A stretch of 64,000 bases of DNA from a candidate division LCP-89 bacterium B3_LCP. Lineage in GTDB: Bacteria; Electryoneota; B3-LCP. Shown here one piece after another: positions 24,470 through 32,713 of the stretch (its first letter is position 1; each line of letters begins with the position of its first letter). The stretch spans positions 124,001 through 188,000 of the forward strand of contig NJBN01000001.1 of the NCBI GenBank assembly GCA_005223185.1, given 5' to 3'. Both the position numbers and the translations under genes were made by a program. The notes below the pieces were generated by a model. The model saw only the letters and a list, made by a program, of their open reading frames with translations. It was not told the origin of the DNA and made no database searches.

Positions 24470-26343
24470 GAGATCACAGAACCGGGGGTAGTTTCATCAT
24501 CCGGTACGATGATAACCGGCTTGCCATTATCATCTGCTGCCAATAGCATACCGTTTGATTCTATGCCTCGTATTTTCGCCGGTTTCAGGTTGGTTACAAT
24601 GACCACCGATTTGCCGATTAAGGTTTCAGGTTGATAATGTTCAGCGATGCCGGCGACCAGTTGGCGTTTTTCGTCGCCAAGATCAACCTCCAGAATGAGT
24701 AGCTTATCGGATTTAGGCGCCGGTGAAGCGCTCAGGATTTTGGCAATTTGAATCTTGGTTTTACGGAAATCATCTATACTGACCAGGTTATCAACCGATT
24801 TAATATCAGGAGTTTCAGGCACTTTGGGTATCTCCAGCTTAATCCTGGGGAAAAGGGCGGCTTTCTCAGGGATGGCGTAACCATCCGGAAGGCTCATGGC
24901 GACGGTATCTTCAGGTATATTGAGCGGGTCTTCGATGCCTAACGTTCTCAGTATCTCACCCATTTTATCCGGCATAATGGGCCATAAGCTATATGCGGCA
25001 GTTGCCAGGTCTTCCAGAGCTATGCGCAGGTTGTAGCGCGTTCCTTCCGGGTCGGTTTTACCGGTTTTCCAGGGAGCAGTGTCTTCAACGAATTTGTTGA
25101 TCCCGCGAACGTACGCCATATGAATGTTCAGTGCAGAATTTAATTCAAATTCATCTATATGTAATCTTGCCGATGCAAGAAAAGGCCTAGCGATATCAAT
25201 TCCGCGTTTCTCTTTACCATTCTCGTTGGACTCTCTCGACGGAATTTTACCTTCACAGTACGTATGAACTAACTTCAGCAGACGGCTGTAGAGGTTACCC
25301 AGATCGTTGGCTAATTCGCTGTTGTAGCGTTTGACCAGAGCTTCTTCTGAGAATGAGGCGTCCTGCCCCAATGACATTTCCCTGCAGAGGAAGAAGCGGA
25401 ATGCATCCGCACCGTACTTATCCACCATTGCTAACGGCTCCACCACGTTACCAAGCGACTTGGACATTTTAACCTGGTTAAAAAGCCACCATCCGGTAGC
25501 GAAAATGGTTTCTGGAAGTTCCAGGTCCGCGGCTTTAAGCATGGTGGGCCAGTAAACGCAGTGCGTGGTTAGAATATCCTTTCCGATTAAGTGAACTGAA
25601 GCGGGCCACCAATCTTCTCCTCTGGATTGCGGTGCCGTATAGTAATTGAAGAGAGCGTCAAACCAGACGTAGACTACGAACTTGTCATTGAACGGGAGAG
25701 GTATTCCCCAGGAGAGGCGTTCTACAGGTCGGGATATGCAGAGGTCGCCTAAAGGTTGGTTTAAAAAACCCAGGATTTCATTGCGGCGCGTTTCCGGCAG
25801 AATGAAGCGGGGATTTTGCTTAATATGATTTATCAGCCAATCCTGATATTTCCCCATGCGGAAGAAATAGTTTTTTTCTGTTAAGCGTGTAACTTCCCGT
25901 CCACATGAGGGGCAATTCCCTTGAGAAATGTCCTTTTCCGTCCAGAAGCGCTCTTCGGGTACACAGTACCAGCCTTCGTATTCATCCTCATATATTTCGC
26001 CAGCATCCCAGAGGCGCTGGAGGATTTCCTGAACCCGAACGCTATGACGTTCTTCGGTAGTGCGTATGAAGTCGTCATTGCCGATATTCAGTTTTTCCCA
26101 AACGTTCTTATAACGCTGCACCATTAAATCGCAATGTGCCAGTGGAGTTCTGCCCGCCTCGGCTGCGGCTTCAGCGACTTTCTGTCCGTGTTCGTCGGTT
26201 CCTGTGAGAAAGAAAGTATCGTCACCGAAAAGCCTGTGATAACGTGCGAAGACGTCAGCTATGACGCTGCTGTAGGCGTGCCCTAAGTGCGGCTCCGCGT
26301 TGACATAGTATATGGGAGTGGTGATGTAGAATTTTCCAGACAT
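24466..26343 (-). CDS. metG: Methionyl-tRNA synthetase
   Basis: 625 aa. Charges tRNA-Met with methionine in the cytoplasm. The class I signature H-L-G-H (19-22) and K-M-S-K-S (292-296) are present, with a Cys pair C-P-S-C and a more distant Cys for the zinc knuckle. The C-terminal 100 residues are the EMAP/Trbp111-like tRNA-binding OB fold (K-I-L-S-A-S-P-A-P-K-S-D-K-L, N-L-K-P-A-K-I-R-G-I-E-S). Its stop TGA overlaps the ATG of the radC remnant. It follows ricT in the envC-holB-ricT-metG row, an order partly shared with Bacillus (holB-yaaT and metS). Confidence 0.98.
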   Translation of the reverse strand: MSGKFYITTPIYYVNAEPHLGHAYSSVIADVFARYHRLFGDDTFFLTGTDEHGQKVAEAAAEAGRTPLAHCDLMVQRYKNVWEKLNIGNDDFIRTTEERHSVRVQEILQRLWDAGEIYEDEYEGWYCVPEERFWTEKDISQGNCPSCGREVTRLTEKNYFFRMGKYQDWLINHIKQNPRFILPETRRNEILGFLNQPLGDLCISRPVERLSWGIPLPFNDKFVVYVWFDALFNYYTAPQSRGEDWWPASVHLIGKDILTTHCVYWPTMLKAADLELPETIFATGWWLFNQVKMSKSLGNVVEPLAMVDKYGADAFRFFLCREMSLGQDASFSEEALVKRYNSELANDLGNLYSRLLKLVHTYCEGKIPSRESNENGKEKRGIDIARPFLASARLHIDEFELNSALNIHMAYVRGINKFVEDTAPWKTGKTDPEGTRYNLRIALEDLATAAYSLWPIMPDKMGEILRTLGIEDPLNIPEDTVAMSLPDGYAIPEKAALFPRIKLEIPKVPETPDIKSVDNLVSIDDFRKTKIQIAKILSASPAPKSDKLLILEVDLGDEKRQLVAGIAEHYQPETLIGKSVVIVTNLKPAKIRGIESNGMLLAADDNGKPVIIVPDDETTPGSVIS

Positions 26344-26378
26344 GATATTTATTTATACATATTAGTGCTAATACCGAC

Positions 26379-27533
26379 TTATGACTTTGGCTTATGATTC
26401 TGCCTATTACTGTCGTTTTTGTGATTATTCCGACGATTATGCTGATGTTTTGATTGATGAGAATAGGAAGCTTTTCCCTTCGGTTTGGATGCCTGATGCC
26501 TATCCTGGTGGTAGCGTTTTTTGACCTGTTTTGCTTTTATCGCGCCTTTCGCATCGGTGCAGGAATCATTTTCATTATCTGATATGATGCCATTAATTTC
26601 ATTGGGTGATTCAGGTTGCTGGCTTGGCGCTTCTTGAGGTTTAAAATCCGGAGAAAGCAGTTTTTCATACGTCGGCAGATCGACTTTCTCAACGTCTCCG
26701 TTATCATAACGCAAGGATATAAATCGGTTGAAGACATCCAGCTTCTCAATCGTCGCGGGACCTTTTCCCGTCATTATTTTAGTATCCCATCTGGGTAACT
26801 CCTCTAAAGCATCAATATATTCGTCCAGTTCGTGCTTCAGACAGCATTTTAACCTGCCACAACAACCTGAAATCTTGTTGGGGTTAAGGGGGAGATTTTG
26901 ATCCTTAGCCATCTGAGTGGTTATGGGGCAGAATTCAACGATAAAAGCGGCGCAGCAGAGACTCTGACCGCAGGGCCCCAGCCCACCAAAACGGCGTGTT
27001 TCATCGCGGGCTCCGATCTGCTTCAACTCTATCCTGGTGCGGAAGGTGGCGGCAAGGTCCTTAACTAATTGGCGGAAATCAATACGTCCATCTGCGGTGA
27101 AGAAAAAGGTTAATTTTCTCCCGTCGAATTGGTATTCGACATCCACCAACTTCATTTCTAAACCGTGATTTTCTATTTTCTCCTTGCACGTAATTTTGGC
27201 ATCATTCTCTTTTTGACGGTATTCCTCAAGTGTTTTCACATCCTTTGGAGTGGCTCGCCGCAGGACTTCATATTCTACTTCCGGTTGGTATTCTGGCAAA
27301 CGATCCAGTAGGTGAACGATGCGTCCCAGGTCCTCTCCTTTGTCAACCCTGACTACTGCAAGATCTCCCATTTTTAAGGGGAATTCCATGGGATTGCTGA
27401 AGAGCTGACGCCGGTTTCCCTTAAATTCGATGCCAATAATAGGCAGAATATTTTCTGCTTCTTTGGGAAATACACGGGGAGATTTGCTATCATCCGTAGC
27501 TGCCGGTTGCGTATTTGGATCTGTATTTTCCAT
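26379..27533 (-). CDS. ricT: PSP1/RicT (YaaT)-family protein
   Basis: 384 aa. The PSP1 domain covers about 30-250, with eight Cys in the usual places (188, 193, 194, 202, 224, 225, 230, 231). Bacillus RicT uses such Cys with RicA and RicF to hold iron-sulfur clusters and promote RNA processing and phosphorelay. The tail from about 300 on is a long low-complexity stretch rich in Lys, His, Asn and Gln, absent from short homologues and likely RNA-binding or disordered. The holB-ricT adjacency supports the call. Confidence 0.9.
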   Translation of the reverse strand: MENTDPNTQPAATDDSKSPRVFPKEAENILPIIGIEFKGNRRQLFSNPMEFPLKMGDLAVVRVDKGEDLGRIVHLLDRLPEYQPEVEYEVLRRATPKDVKTLEEYRQKENDAKITCKEKIENHGLEMKLVDVEYQFDGRKLTFFFTADGRIDFRQLVKDLAATFRTRIELKQIGARDETRRFGGLGPCGQSLCCAAFIVEFCPITTQMAKDQNLPLNPNKISGCCGRLKCCLKHELDEYIDALEELPRWDTKIMTGKGPATIEKLDVFNRFISLRYDNGDVEKVDLPTYEKLLSPDFKPQEAPSQQPESPNEINGIISDNENDSCTDAKGAIKAKQVKKRYHQDRHQASKPKGKASYSHQSKHQHNRRNNHKNDSNRQNHKPKS

Positions 27534-27568
27534 TGGTGAAATCTATTGTTTTTTAAACTTAAGTTTAG

Positions 27569-28702
27569 TTAAGCCGGTTTTTTACGGTAAACTGCGCTGT
27601 ACAGTCTGCGAGCCAGCACTAATAATGTCAATGGCGCCAGGGTATTTCCCTGCAAGCTGCGTCGCGCTTCTTCAACGTGTTTTACGGCCAGAATAAAATC
27701 TGCATCTGGGCAGTTCTTCACGAATTTCTGCAGTAATTCAATGTGTTCGGTATGGATTACCTTCGGATTGTCTTCAACGTCTGCGGTTTTAATCAGGAGA
27801 GCATCTCGGAACCAGGCGCTTATTACTTCAAGTATAAATAACCGTCCCGATAGATCTTCCTTCTCCCATTTATCCACCCAGGAATTCATCTCAAGCGGAT
27901 TTCTGCTTAAGGCATGTCTGATGATATTAATAGCTAAGTCAAGTAATGCGTTAGTCTTATCCATGTTTTCGAAGAAATCTATTGCGCGGGATAGATTCCC
28001 GTTAGCCAGATGAGATATTCGGTTAACTTCCGATGGGTCCTGCAGGCCGCGTTTACCCAATTCTGCCTGGATGGTTTCATCAGACAGGTTCGAGAATTCC
28101 ACCAGGTGGCATCTGGACTGCAGGGTGGGAAGAATATCTTCCGGGGATTCGGCTGTGAGTACAAGTATGAAATCTGGAGGAGGTTCTTCCAGCAATTTCA
28201 GTAATGCATTTGCAGCTTCTTCCTTTAGTTTTCCTGCGTGATCAATCAACGCCAACCGGGGTTTATCTTCAAAAGACCGTTTAGCTGCCCATTGAAGCAA
28301 TGATCTGATTTGACCGATCAATATGAACTGAGCGCCGCTGTATTCTACTTTTCGGTAGGGATCCTCAGCTTTTTTCTTAAGTATTTCAGGATAACGTTGG
28401 GTGCCTTCATTGCTTAGTTCCCCCGAATCAGAAGCAACTAAGGCTTTAGCAGGCAGGGGAATCTGGTAGCTGAAGTGCGGATGTTCCAACGTCGCAAATT
28501 GCAGGCAGGAAGCGCAATTACCGCACGGTCCTTCCTTTCCCATTTCACAGTTAAGCCAGCGTGCTAATTCGATGGCTGCGTAGGATTTTCCAACCCCCGC
28601 TGGTCCCCAAAAGAGAAGCGCGTGAGGCAAGCGATGACCTGTTACCATCGATTCTATGATGCGCAGGGCTTTTTTTTGATTTATAATATTCGTCAGAGGC
28701 AT
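27569..28702 (-). CDS. holB: DNA polymerase III delta' subunit
   Basis: 377 aa. Part of the clamp loader that puts the sliding clamp on DNA. The P-loop G-P-A-G-V-G-K-S is at 33-40 and a four-Cys zinc module (Cys52, 60, 63, 66) follows, as in DnaX/HolB proteins. The S-R-C motif (L-Q-S-R-C-H) supplies the arginine finger. A 30-residue insert after the zinc module makes it slightly long. It is followed 35 bases later by ricT. Confidence 0.92.
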   Translation of the reverse strand: MPLTNIINQKKALRIIESMVTGHRLPHALLFWGPAGVGKSYAAIELARWLNCEMGKEGPCGNCASCLQFATLEHPHFSYQIPLPAKALVASDSGELSNEGTQRYPEILKKKAEDPYRKVEYSGAQFILIGQIRSLLQWAAKRSFEDKPRLALIDHAGKLKEEAANALLKLLEEPPPDFILVLTAESPEDILPTLQSRCHLVEFSNLSDETIQAELGKRGLQDPSEVNRISHLANGNLSRAIDFFENMDKTNALLDLAINIIRHALSRNPLEMNSWVDKWEKEDLSGRLFILEVISAWFRDALLIKTADVEDNPKVIHTEHIELLQKFVKNCPDADFILAVKHVEEARRSLQGNTLAPLTLLVLARRLYSAVYRKKPA

Positions 28703-28720
28703 GTTTAATAGATGATTTAT

Positions 28721-30001
28721 TTACTTACGGATCAACCAGGATTGGGGGTCCTGTTTTTCACGTTTCGCCCAGATTTCGAAATGAAGGCGAGGCCCTTGCA
28801 AAGAGCCCGTTTGACCAACACGACCTATCACTTCACCGGCATCGATAACCTGCCCTTCTCGAACCAGTATCTGTCCCATGTGGGCGTAAACGGTGTAGTA
28901 ACCTTCGCTATGATCTACGATGACAGTATTGCCGTAACCACGTAACCAGGTAATGCGGGTAACCTGCCCGGTTCCCACAGTGTGAACCGGAGTGCCTTCC
29001 CCTGCTTCGATTTCAATACCGGGATTTTCCGTGATGGTGGCAAGTGTCTGGTGGCGCTGCGGTCCGAATTTTGATACCACTTTTCCTATAGCAGGCCAGT
29101 TCAGTCTGCCTTTCAGTTGTGCGAAAGGAACGTCGGGTGCCCAGGTGCGTTCAGGCAAAATCGGCAGAGTTTCACGCCTAGTCTCCAGGTCCCTGATCAT
29201 ATTTTCAACTCGTTCTGCCGCCAGTTTCTTTTCAGCTAACTGTCTGCGCAGAAGATCCTGATCCTGCCGTATCTGAGCAAGCAATGACTCTCTCTCTTTG
29301 CGGCGTTCAGCCAAGTTCTCAGTTTCAGTTGATTCATCCCGGATCAGTTTTTCCTTGAACTGGGCGGTCTTCCGGTAGTCATGGAGCTGCTCGCTTTTTC
29401 GGATTTTGGAGTCTTCCAGAGTCCTGCTGATCTTAGAAAGCTGCTGGTTTTTCTGGTCCAAGCGTTGCAGGTTTTTGCGATCAGCTTCAGTGATTCTTTG
29501 CAGGTATTCCTGGCGAGTCAGCATTTGCACAAGTGAACGGGAAGTGAGTATGGCTTGTAAAACGTCCCGCCTGAGATATTTATATGCATATACCGCTCTT
29601 TTTGTCACAATGGATGCCAGGGAATCCCGCTCTACGGAAATCTTCGCCGAATCACTACGGGTAAGTTCAATTTTCACCTGCAGATTACTGATATCCGCCA
29701 GAATTTTCTTCAAAGAATGCTGAGTACGAATGAGCTCTCTTTCTAATGTGTTTACCAGGCTGCGCCGCAGCGAGATTTCGCGGTCGTAATTTTCCAGTTC
29801 CGACAGGAGGTCCTTTTCCCGTGTTTGGCTTTCCTTGATGCGCTTTTCATACTGCTCAATTTCATCCCTGATGCGTTGAAGTTGTTCACTTGCCTGTTGA
29901 ACCTCATCCTGCGGTACCTCACCACCTGATAAACCGGGCAGGAGTAACACCAGGCAGGTAACGAACAATCGAGAGAAAAACTTGCAACATCGGGTTTTCA
30001 A
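28721..30001 (-). CDS. EnvC-like murein hydrolase activator with degenerate LytM domain
   Basis: 426 aa from a TTG start. A signal peptide (about 10-26) precedes a long coiled coil (about 30-260) and a C-terminal LytM/M23 fold (about 300-426). Active M23 enzymes have H-x3-D and H-x-H zinc ligands. Here the first site reads N-P-G-I-E-I-E and the second P-R-L-H-F-E, so at least three ligands are lost. The ending is like that of E. coli EnvC, which activates amidases instead of cutting murein. It begins the minus-strand row envC-holB-ricT-metG. A TCGACA-N18-TATAAT promoter lies upstream. Confidence 0.85.
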   Translation of the reverse strand: MKTRCCKFFSRLFVTCLVLLLPGLSGGEVPQDEVQQASEQLQRIRDEIEQYEKRIKESQTREKDLLSELENYDREISLRRSLVNTLERELIRTQHSLKKILADISNLQVKIELTRSDSAKISVERDSLASIVTKRAVYAYKYLRRDVLQAILTSRSLVQMLTRQEYLQRITEADRKNLQRLDQKNQQLSKISRTLEDSKIRKSEQLHDYRKTAQFKEKLIRDESTETENLAERRKERESLLAQIRQDQDLLRRQLAEKKLAAERVENMIRDLETRRETLPILPERTWAPDVPFAQLKGRLNWPAIGKVVSKFGPQRHQTLATITENPGIEIEAGEGTPVHTVGTGQVTRITWLRGYGNTVIVDHSEGYYTVYAHMGQILVREGQVIDAGEVIGRVGQTGSLQGPRLHFEIWAKREKQDPQSWLIRK

Positions 30002-30027
30002 AGCCGCGTCTTTTAGTATTTTACTGG

Positions 30028-30057
30028 ATTATATTAAAGTATGAACAATTATGTCGA
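30028..30057 (-). promoter_or_regulatory. Possible promoter of the envC-holB-ricT-metG row
   Basis: On the minus strand TCGACA (30057-30052), an 18-base spacer and TATAAT (30033-30028) precede the envC-like gene. Confidence 0.4.
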
Positions 30058-30256
30058 AATGCAAGTGAAAAAAGCGCTTCTCCTATTTTTACCAGTGTTT
30101 CAAGTAGTCCCTATGTAAAGGGGATGCATCTGATGAAATTCCAATCAGTTATAAGGAATCTTGAAGTTGGTATTGAAGGATCATTCACTTAGTGGGGAGA
30201 AAAATGTTCCACTTGTGAAAAAAATGCTACATGGTTCATTCGAGGTGGATTTTTTG

Positions 30257-30285
30257 TTGACATTTATCAATATAGCGCTTATATT
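30257..30285 (+). promoter_or_regulatory. Consensus promoter of the GNAT gene
   Basis: TTGACA (30257-30262), 17-base spacer, TATATT (30280-30285); a purine-rich AGAGGAG follows at 30314-30320. Confidence 0.75.
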
Positions 30286-30332
30286 ATTAGTAATTTGCCA
30301 TAACAACAGTTAAAGAGGAGTTGAGACCTACA

Positions 30333-30944
30333 ATGGGTGCTTCGGATAGCAATCCCCAGTACTTTTGTCCTCTGCGGGACGAGTTCATTAACATTATTGA
30401 AGCTGACCTGCTGGTGGTGAGCAGAACGGCGAAAAGTGATCTGCCCACTCCCGGTGATCAGGTAGCTCAGGCGAATATGACCATTCGCCGAGCATTTGAT
30501 GATGAAGGGGAAGATGTTAAGGAAATCTGCCGTTATTTCTGGAATGAGACTGAATTTCACTGTTTTGGAATGGTCTTCGATGTAGATGAGTGTGTGAACG
30601 TTTTAGCGGTTGTGGATGGAGAAATCGCTGGTCTCCTATCCTATAAGAAAATGAATGATACGTTCTGCCTGGTTGTATTAAACGTTTATCCTGAGTACCA
30701 GGGACAGGGAGTCGCCCGCAGACTTCTGCAGGAGGTAATGGAGCAGGCACTTAAGCAGGGATGTAAAAAGATTCAAATCGCCACATCCAACGATGATCTA
30801 CCGGCGTTGTGTCTGTACCAGAAGATGGGGTTTCATCTTGCCGAGCTGATACCGAACATAGTTGCTGAACACCACGGCGAAGTTATAAATGGATTTGCGG
30901 GGATACCGGTACGCGATGAGATCAGGATGGAGAGGGAGTTGTAG
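30333..30944 (+). CDS. GNAT-family N-acetyltransferase
   Basis: 203 aa from the ATG at 30333; a TTG at 30321 abuts the ribosome site and is unlikely. The acetyl-CoA-binding GNAT fold covers about 48-190. The central strand L-V-V-L-N-V-Y-P-E-Y is followed by the pyrophosphate loop Q-G-Q-G-V-A-R-R-L-L, then A-L-C-L-Y-Q-K-M-G-F. The N-terminal 47 residues are not typical. Single gene with its own promoter, convergent with the 31109 gene. Substrate unknown. Confidence 0.85.
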   Translation: MGASDSNPQYFCPLRDEFINIIEADLLVVSRTAKSDLPTPGDQVAQANMTIRRAFDDEGEDVKEICRYFWNETEFHCFGMVFDVDECVNVLAVVDGEIAGLLSYKKMNDTFCLVVLNVYPEYQGQGVARRLLQEVMEQALKQGCKKIQIATSNDDLPALCLYQKMGFHLAELIPNIVAEHHGEVINGFAGIPVRDEIRMEREL

Positions 30945-30982
30945 AAGGTTAATCCAAGTGTTTCAAGGTATTGTAGAAATCA

Positions 30983-31008
30983 GGACAGACACACAGGTCT
31001 GCCCCTAC
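30983..31008 (-). repeat. REP-like element between convergent genes
   Basis: On the minus strand GTAG (31008-31005) precedes GGGCAGAC, which pairs with GTCTGTCC across a six-base loop (one G-U pair). A second, unlinked small palindrome, TCCGTC/GACGGA, is at 31031-31046. Confidence 0.5.
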
Positions 31009-31066
31009 TTTTGAGAGGCATCAGATCGCATCCGTCGGCTGACGGACAGGACCTGACGCAACGTAT

Positions 31067-31099
31067 AAAAAAAGGGCGCATACACAAGTGCGCCTCTAC
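31067..31099 (-). terminator. Terminator of the beta-propeller gene, built from a REP-like palindrome
   Basis: On the minus strand GTAG (31099-31096) is followed by the stem GGCGCA/TGCGCC (31094-31089 with 31080-31075) and then seven T (complement of 31067-31073). It lies ten bases after the stop codon of the 31109 gene. Confidence 0.7.
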
Positions 31100-31108
31100 A
31101 ATTGAGTT

Positions 31109-32584
31109 CTATTTCATCAACACCATCTTCCCAGTCCCTGTGAAATCACCGGCGGTCAGGCGGTAGATGTAGATGCCGGATGGTAAACCGGTGCCGTTGA
31201 AGGTGATTTGGTGGGTGCCGGGGGTGTATCTTTTGGGCGTTTCACGAAACGCCCCTACATTGCGGCCGTTAATATCAAACACATCCAGCTTCACTAAACT
31301 GGCAACTGGAAGGTCAAAGTTGATTGTGGTAATGGGGTTGAAGGGGTTGGGGTGAGCGCCTATCAGCATGAACTTTCCAGGAGTTTCCCGCTCCAATGCA
31401 GAACTTTCGACCGAAGTTCCCTCACTTTCAAGCCGGACTAAGTAAACACTGGTTGAGCCACCGGCGTAAGACCATTTTTCACCAGCAATGATATACCCGC
31501 CATCAACGGTCTGCTGAACACAGTGACCATATTCATTATAGCTGAAGTCACCTATGGTTTGACTCCACTGTTCAACACCTGAATCGTCGGTCTTGATCAG
31601 ATAGACGTCGTGTTCAATCCCAGTGCCGAATGAAATTGATCTACCAGCAACGATATAACCACCATCTGTGGTCTGTTGAACGCTTCGTCCCTCATCAGTA
31701 GAGTTCCCCCCGAAGGTTTGATTCCAATCTTGATTTCCCAATGCATCGGTCTTAATTAACCAGACATCAGAAGAGATACCAATGGCAAAGGAATCAGTCC
31801 ATCCCGTTATGATGTACCCGCCATCACTGGTTTGCTTAACGCTTCTACCTGTATCCTCATCGTCTCCACCGAAGGTTTGACTCCATAGTTCTGCGCCTGA
31901 AGCGTCGGTCTTAATCAAGAAAACATCCCAATCACCTGCCCCAGAAGATTCTGTGTATCCCGCGATAATATACCCACCGTCGCTGGTCTGCTGAACGCTA
32001 TAGGCCTTATCTTGCTCGTCTCCGCCGAAAGTTTGACTCCATAGCTCTATACCTGACGCATCGGTCTTTATTAGATAGACATTATAATAATCAGGACCAA
32101 AAGAAAGGGTCCACCCAGTGATGATATACCCGCCATCCGACGTCTGTTGAACACAGTAGCCATAATCATTTTGGCTTCCACCGAAGGTTCGACTCCACTC
32201 TTCATTGCCTGACGCGTCGGTCTTAATCAAATAGACGTCATTATTACCAGCGCCATATGTAGAGGTATATCCCGTGATGATGTAACCGCCGTCGCTAGTC
32301 TGATTAACGCTGTAGCCATAATCATGCTCGCTTCCGCCGAAGGTTTGATACCATAGCTGGTTACCGGAATCGTCCGTCTTGATTAAATATACGTCTTGCC
32401 AGCCAGCGCCAAAGGATTTCGTATTTCCTGCGATAATGTATCCATCATCACTGGTCTGCTGTACACAATAACCATAATCATCCCAACCTCCTCCGAAGGT
32501 TTGTTCCCAGAGGATGTCGGGTTGGGCAAAACTGATAGTGGATAGGATCAGGATAGAAATGATTGACATTGATAGAGTTTTCAT
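31109..32584 (-). CDS. Secreted seven-bladed beta-propeller-like protein with sorting domain
   Basis: 491 aa. After a signal peptide (hydrophobic 6-20, S-F-A-Q) come seven repeats of about 51 residues of the type W-x-Q-T-F-G-G, then D-G-G-Y-I-I-A-G, then V-Y-L-I-K-T-D. This predicts one seven-bladed propeller. The C-terminal sorting domain (N-P-F-N-P at about 410, S-G-I-Y-I-Y-R-L, ending K-M-V-L-M-K) has a REP-like cassette (31235-31258) encoding V-G-A-F-R-E-T-P-K in its middle loop. AAGGAG is upstream of the ATG. It has its own promoter and terminator. Likely cell-surface; ligand unknown. Confidence 0.87.
   Translation of the reverse strand: MKTLSMSIISILILSTISFAQPDILWEQTFGGGWDDYGYCVQQTSDDGYIIAGNTKSFGAGWQDVYLIKTDDSGNQLWYQTFGGSEHDYGYSVNQTSDGGYIITGYTSTYGAGNNDVYLIKTDASGNEEWSRTFGGSQNDYGYCVQQTSDGGYIITGWTLSFGPDYYNVYLIKTDASGIELWSQTFGGDEQDKAYSVQQTSDGGYIIAGYTESSGAGDWDVFLIKTDASGAELWSQTFGGDDEDTGRSVKQTSDGGYIITGWTDSFAIGISSDVWLIKTDALGNQDWNQTFGGNSTDEGRSVQQTTDGGYIVAGRSISFGTGIEHDVYLIKTDDSGVEQWSQTIGDFSYNEYGHCVQQTVDGGYIIAGEKWSYAGGSTSVYLVRLESEGTSVESSALERETPGKFMLIGAHPNPFNPITTINFDLPVASLVKLDVFDINGRNVGAFRETPKRYTPGTHQITFNGTGLPSGIYIYRLTAGDFTGTGKMVLMK
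31235..31258 (-). repeat. REP-like cassette inside the sorting domain of the 31109 gene
   Basis: On the minus strand GTAG (31258-31255) precedes GGGCGTTT with its complement AAACGCCC (8-bp stem, loop CGTG). The segment is translated in frame. The 32714 gene has the same cassette at the same place. Confidence 0.75.
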
Positions 32585-32615
32585 CTGGTTATCTCCTTAG
32601 GTGTGGCTAGTATCC

Positions 32616-32645
32616 ATAATATAAGAGGAATTTGATAGGAGTCAA
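32616..32645 (-). promoter_or_regulatory. Promoter of the beta-propeller gene
   Basis: TTGACT (32645-32640) on the minus strand, then TATATT (32623-32618, 16-base spacer) or TATTAT (32621-32616, 18-base spacer). Confidence 0.5.
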
Positions 32646-32660
32646 GGGGAAATGGATAAA

Positions 32661-32683
32661 GGCGACATATATGCCGCCTCTAC
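32661..32683 (-). repeat. REP-like element after the Kelch gene
   Basis: On the minus strand GTAG (32683-32680) is followed by AGGCGGCAT, an AT centre and ATGTCGCC. The T tract after it is short, so it is a weak terminator at best. Confidence 0.45.
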
Positions 32684-32713
32684 CAAATCGATAGTTTTCA
32701 CAAACCTTGGAAC

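Larger units (their letters stand above)
30002..30332. other. Divergent intergenic region
   Basis: The start regions of the envC-like and GNAT genes face away from each other. Apart from the two promoters noted here, nothing is recognised between 30058 and 30256. AT-rich throughout. Confidence 0.5.

Noticed and set aside
31500-32550. CRISPR-like regular repeats
   Set aside because: The roughly 153-base periodicity comes from seven protein repeats of a beta-propeller; units diverge at synonymous sites and there are no spacers.
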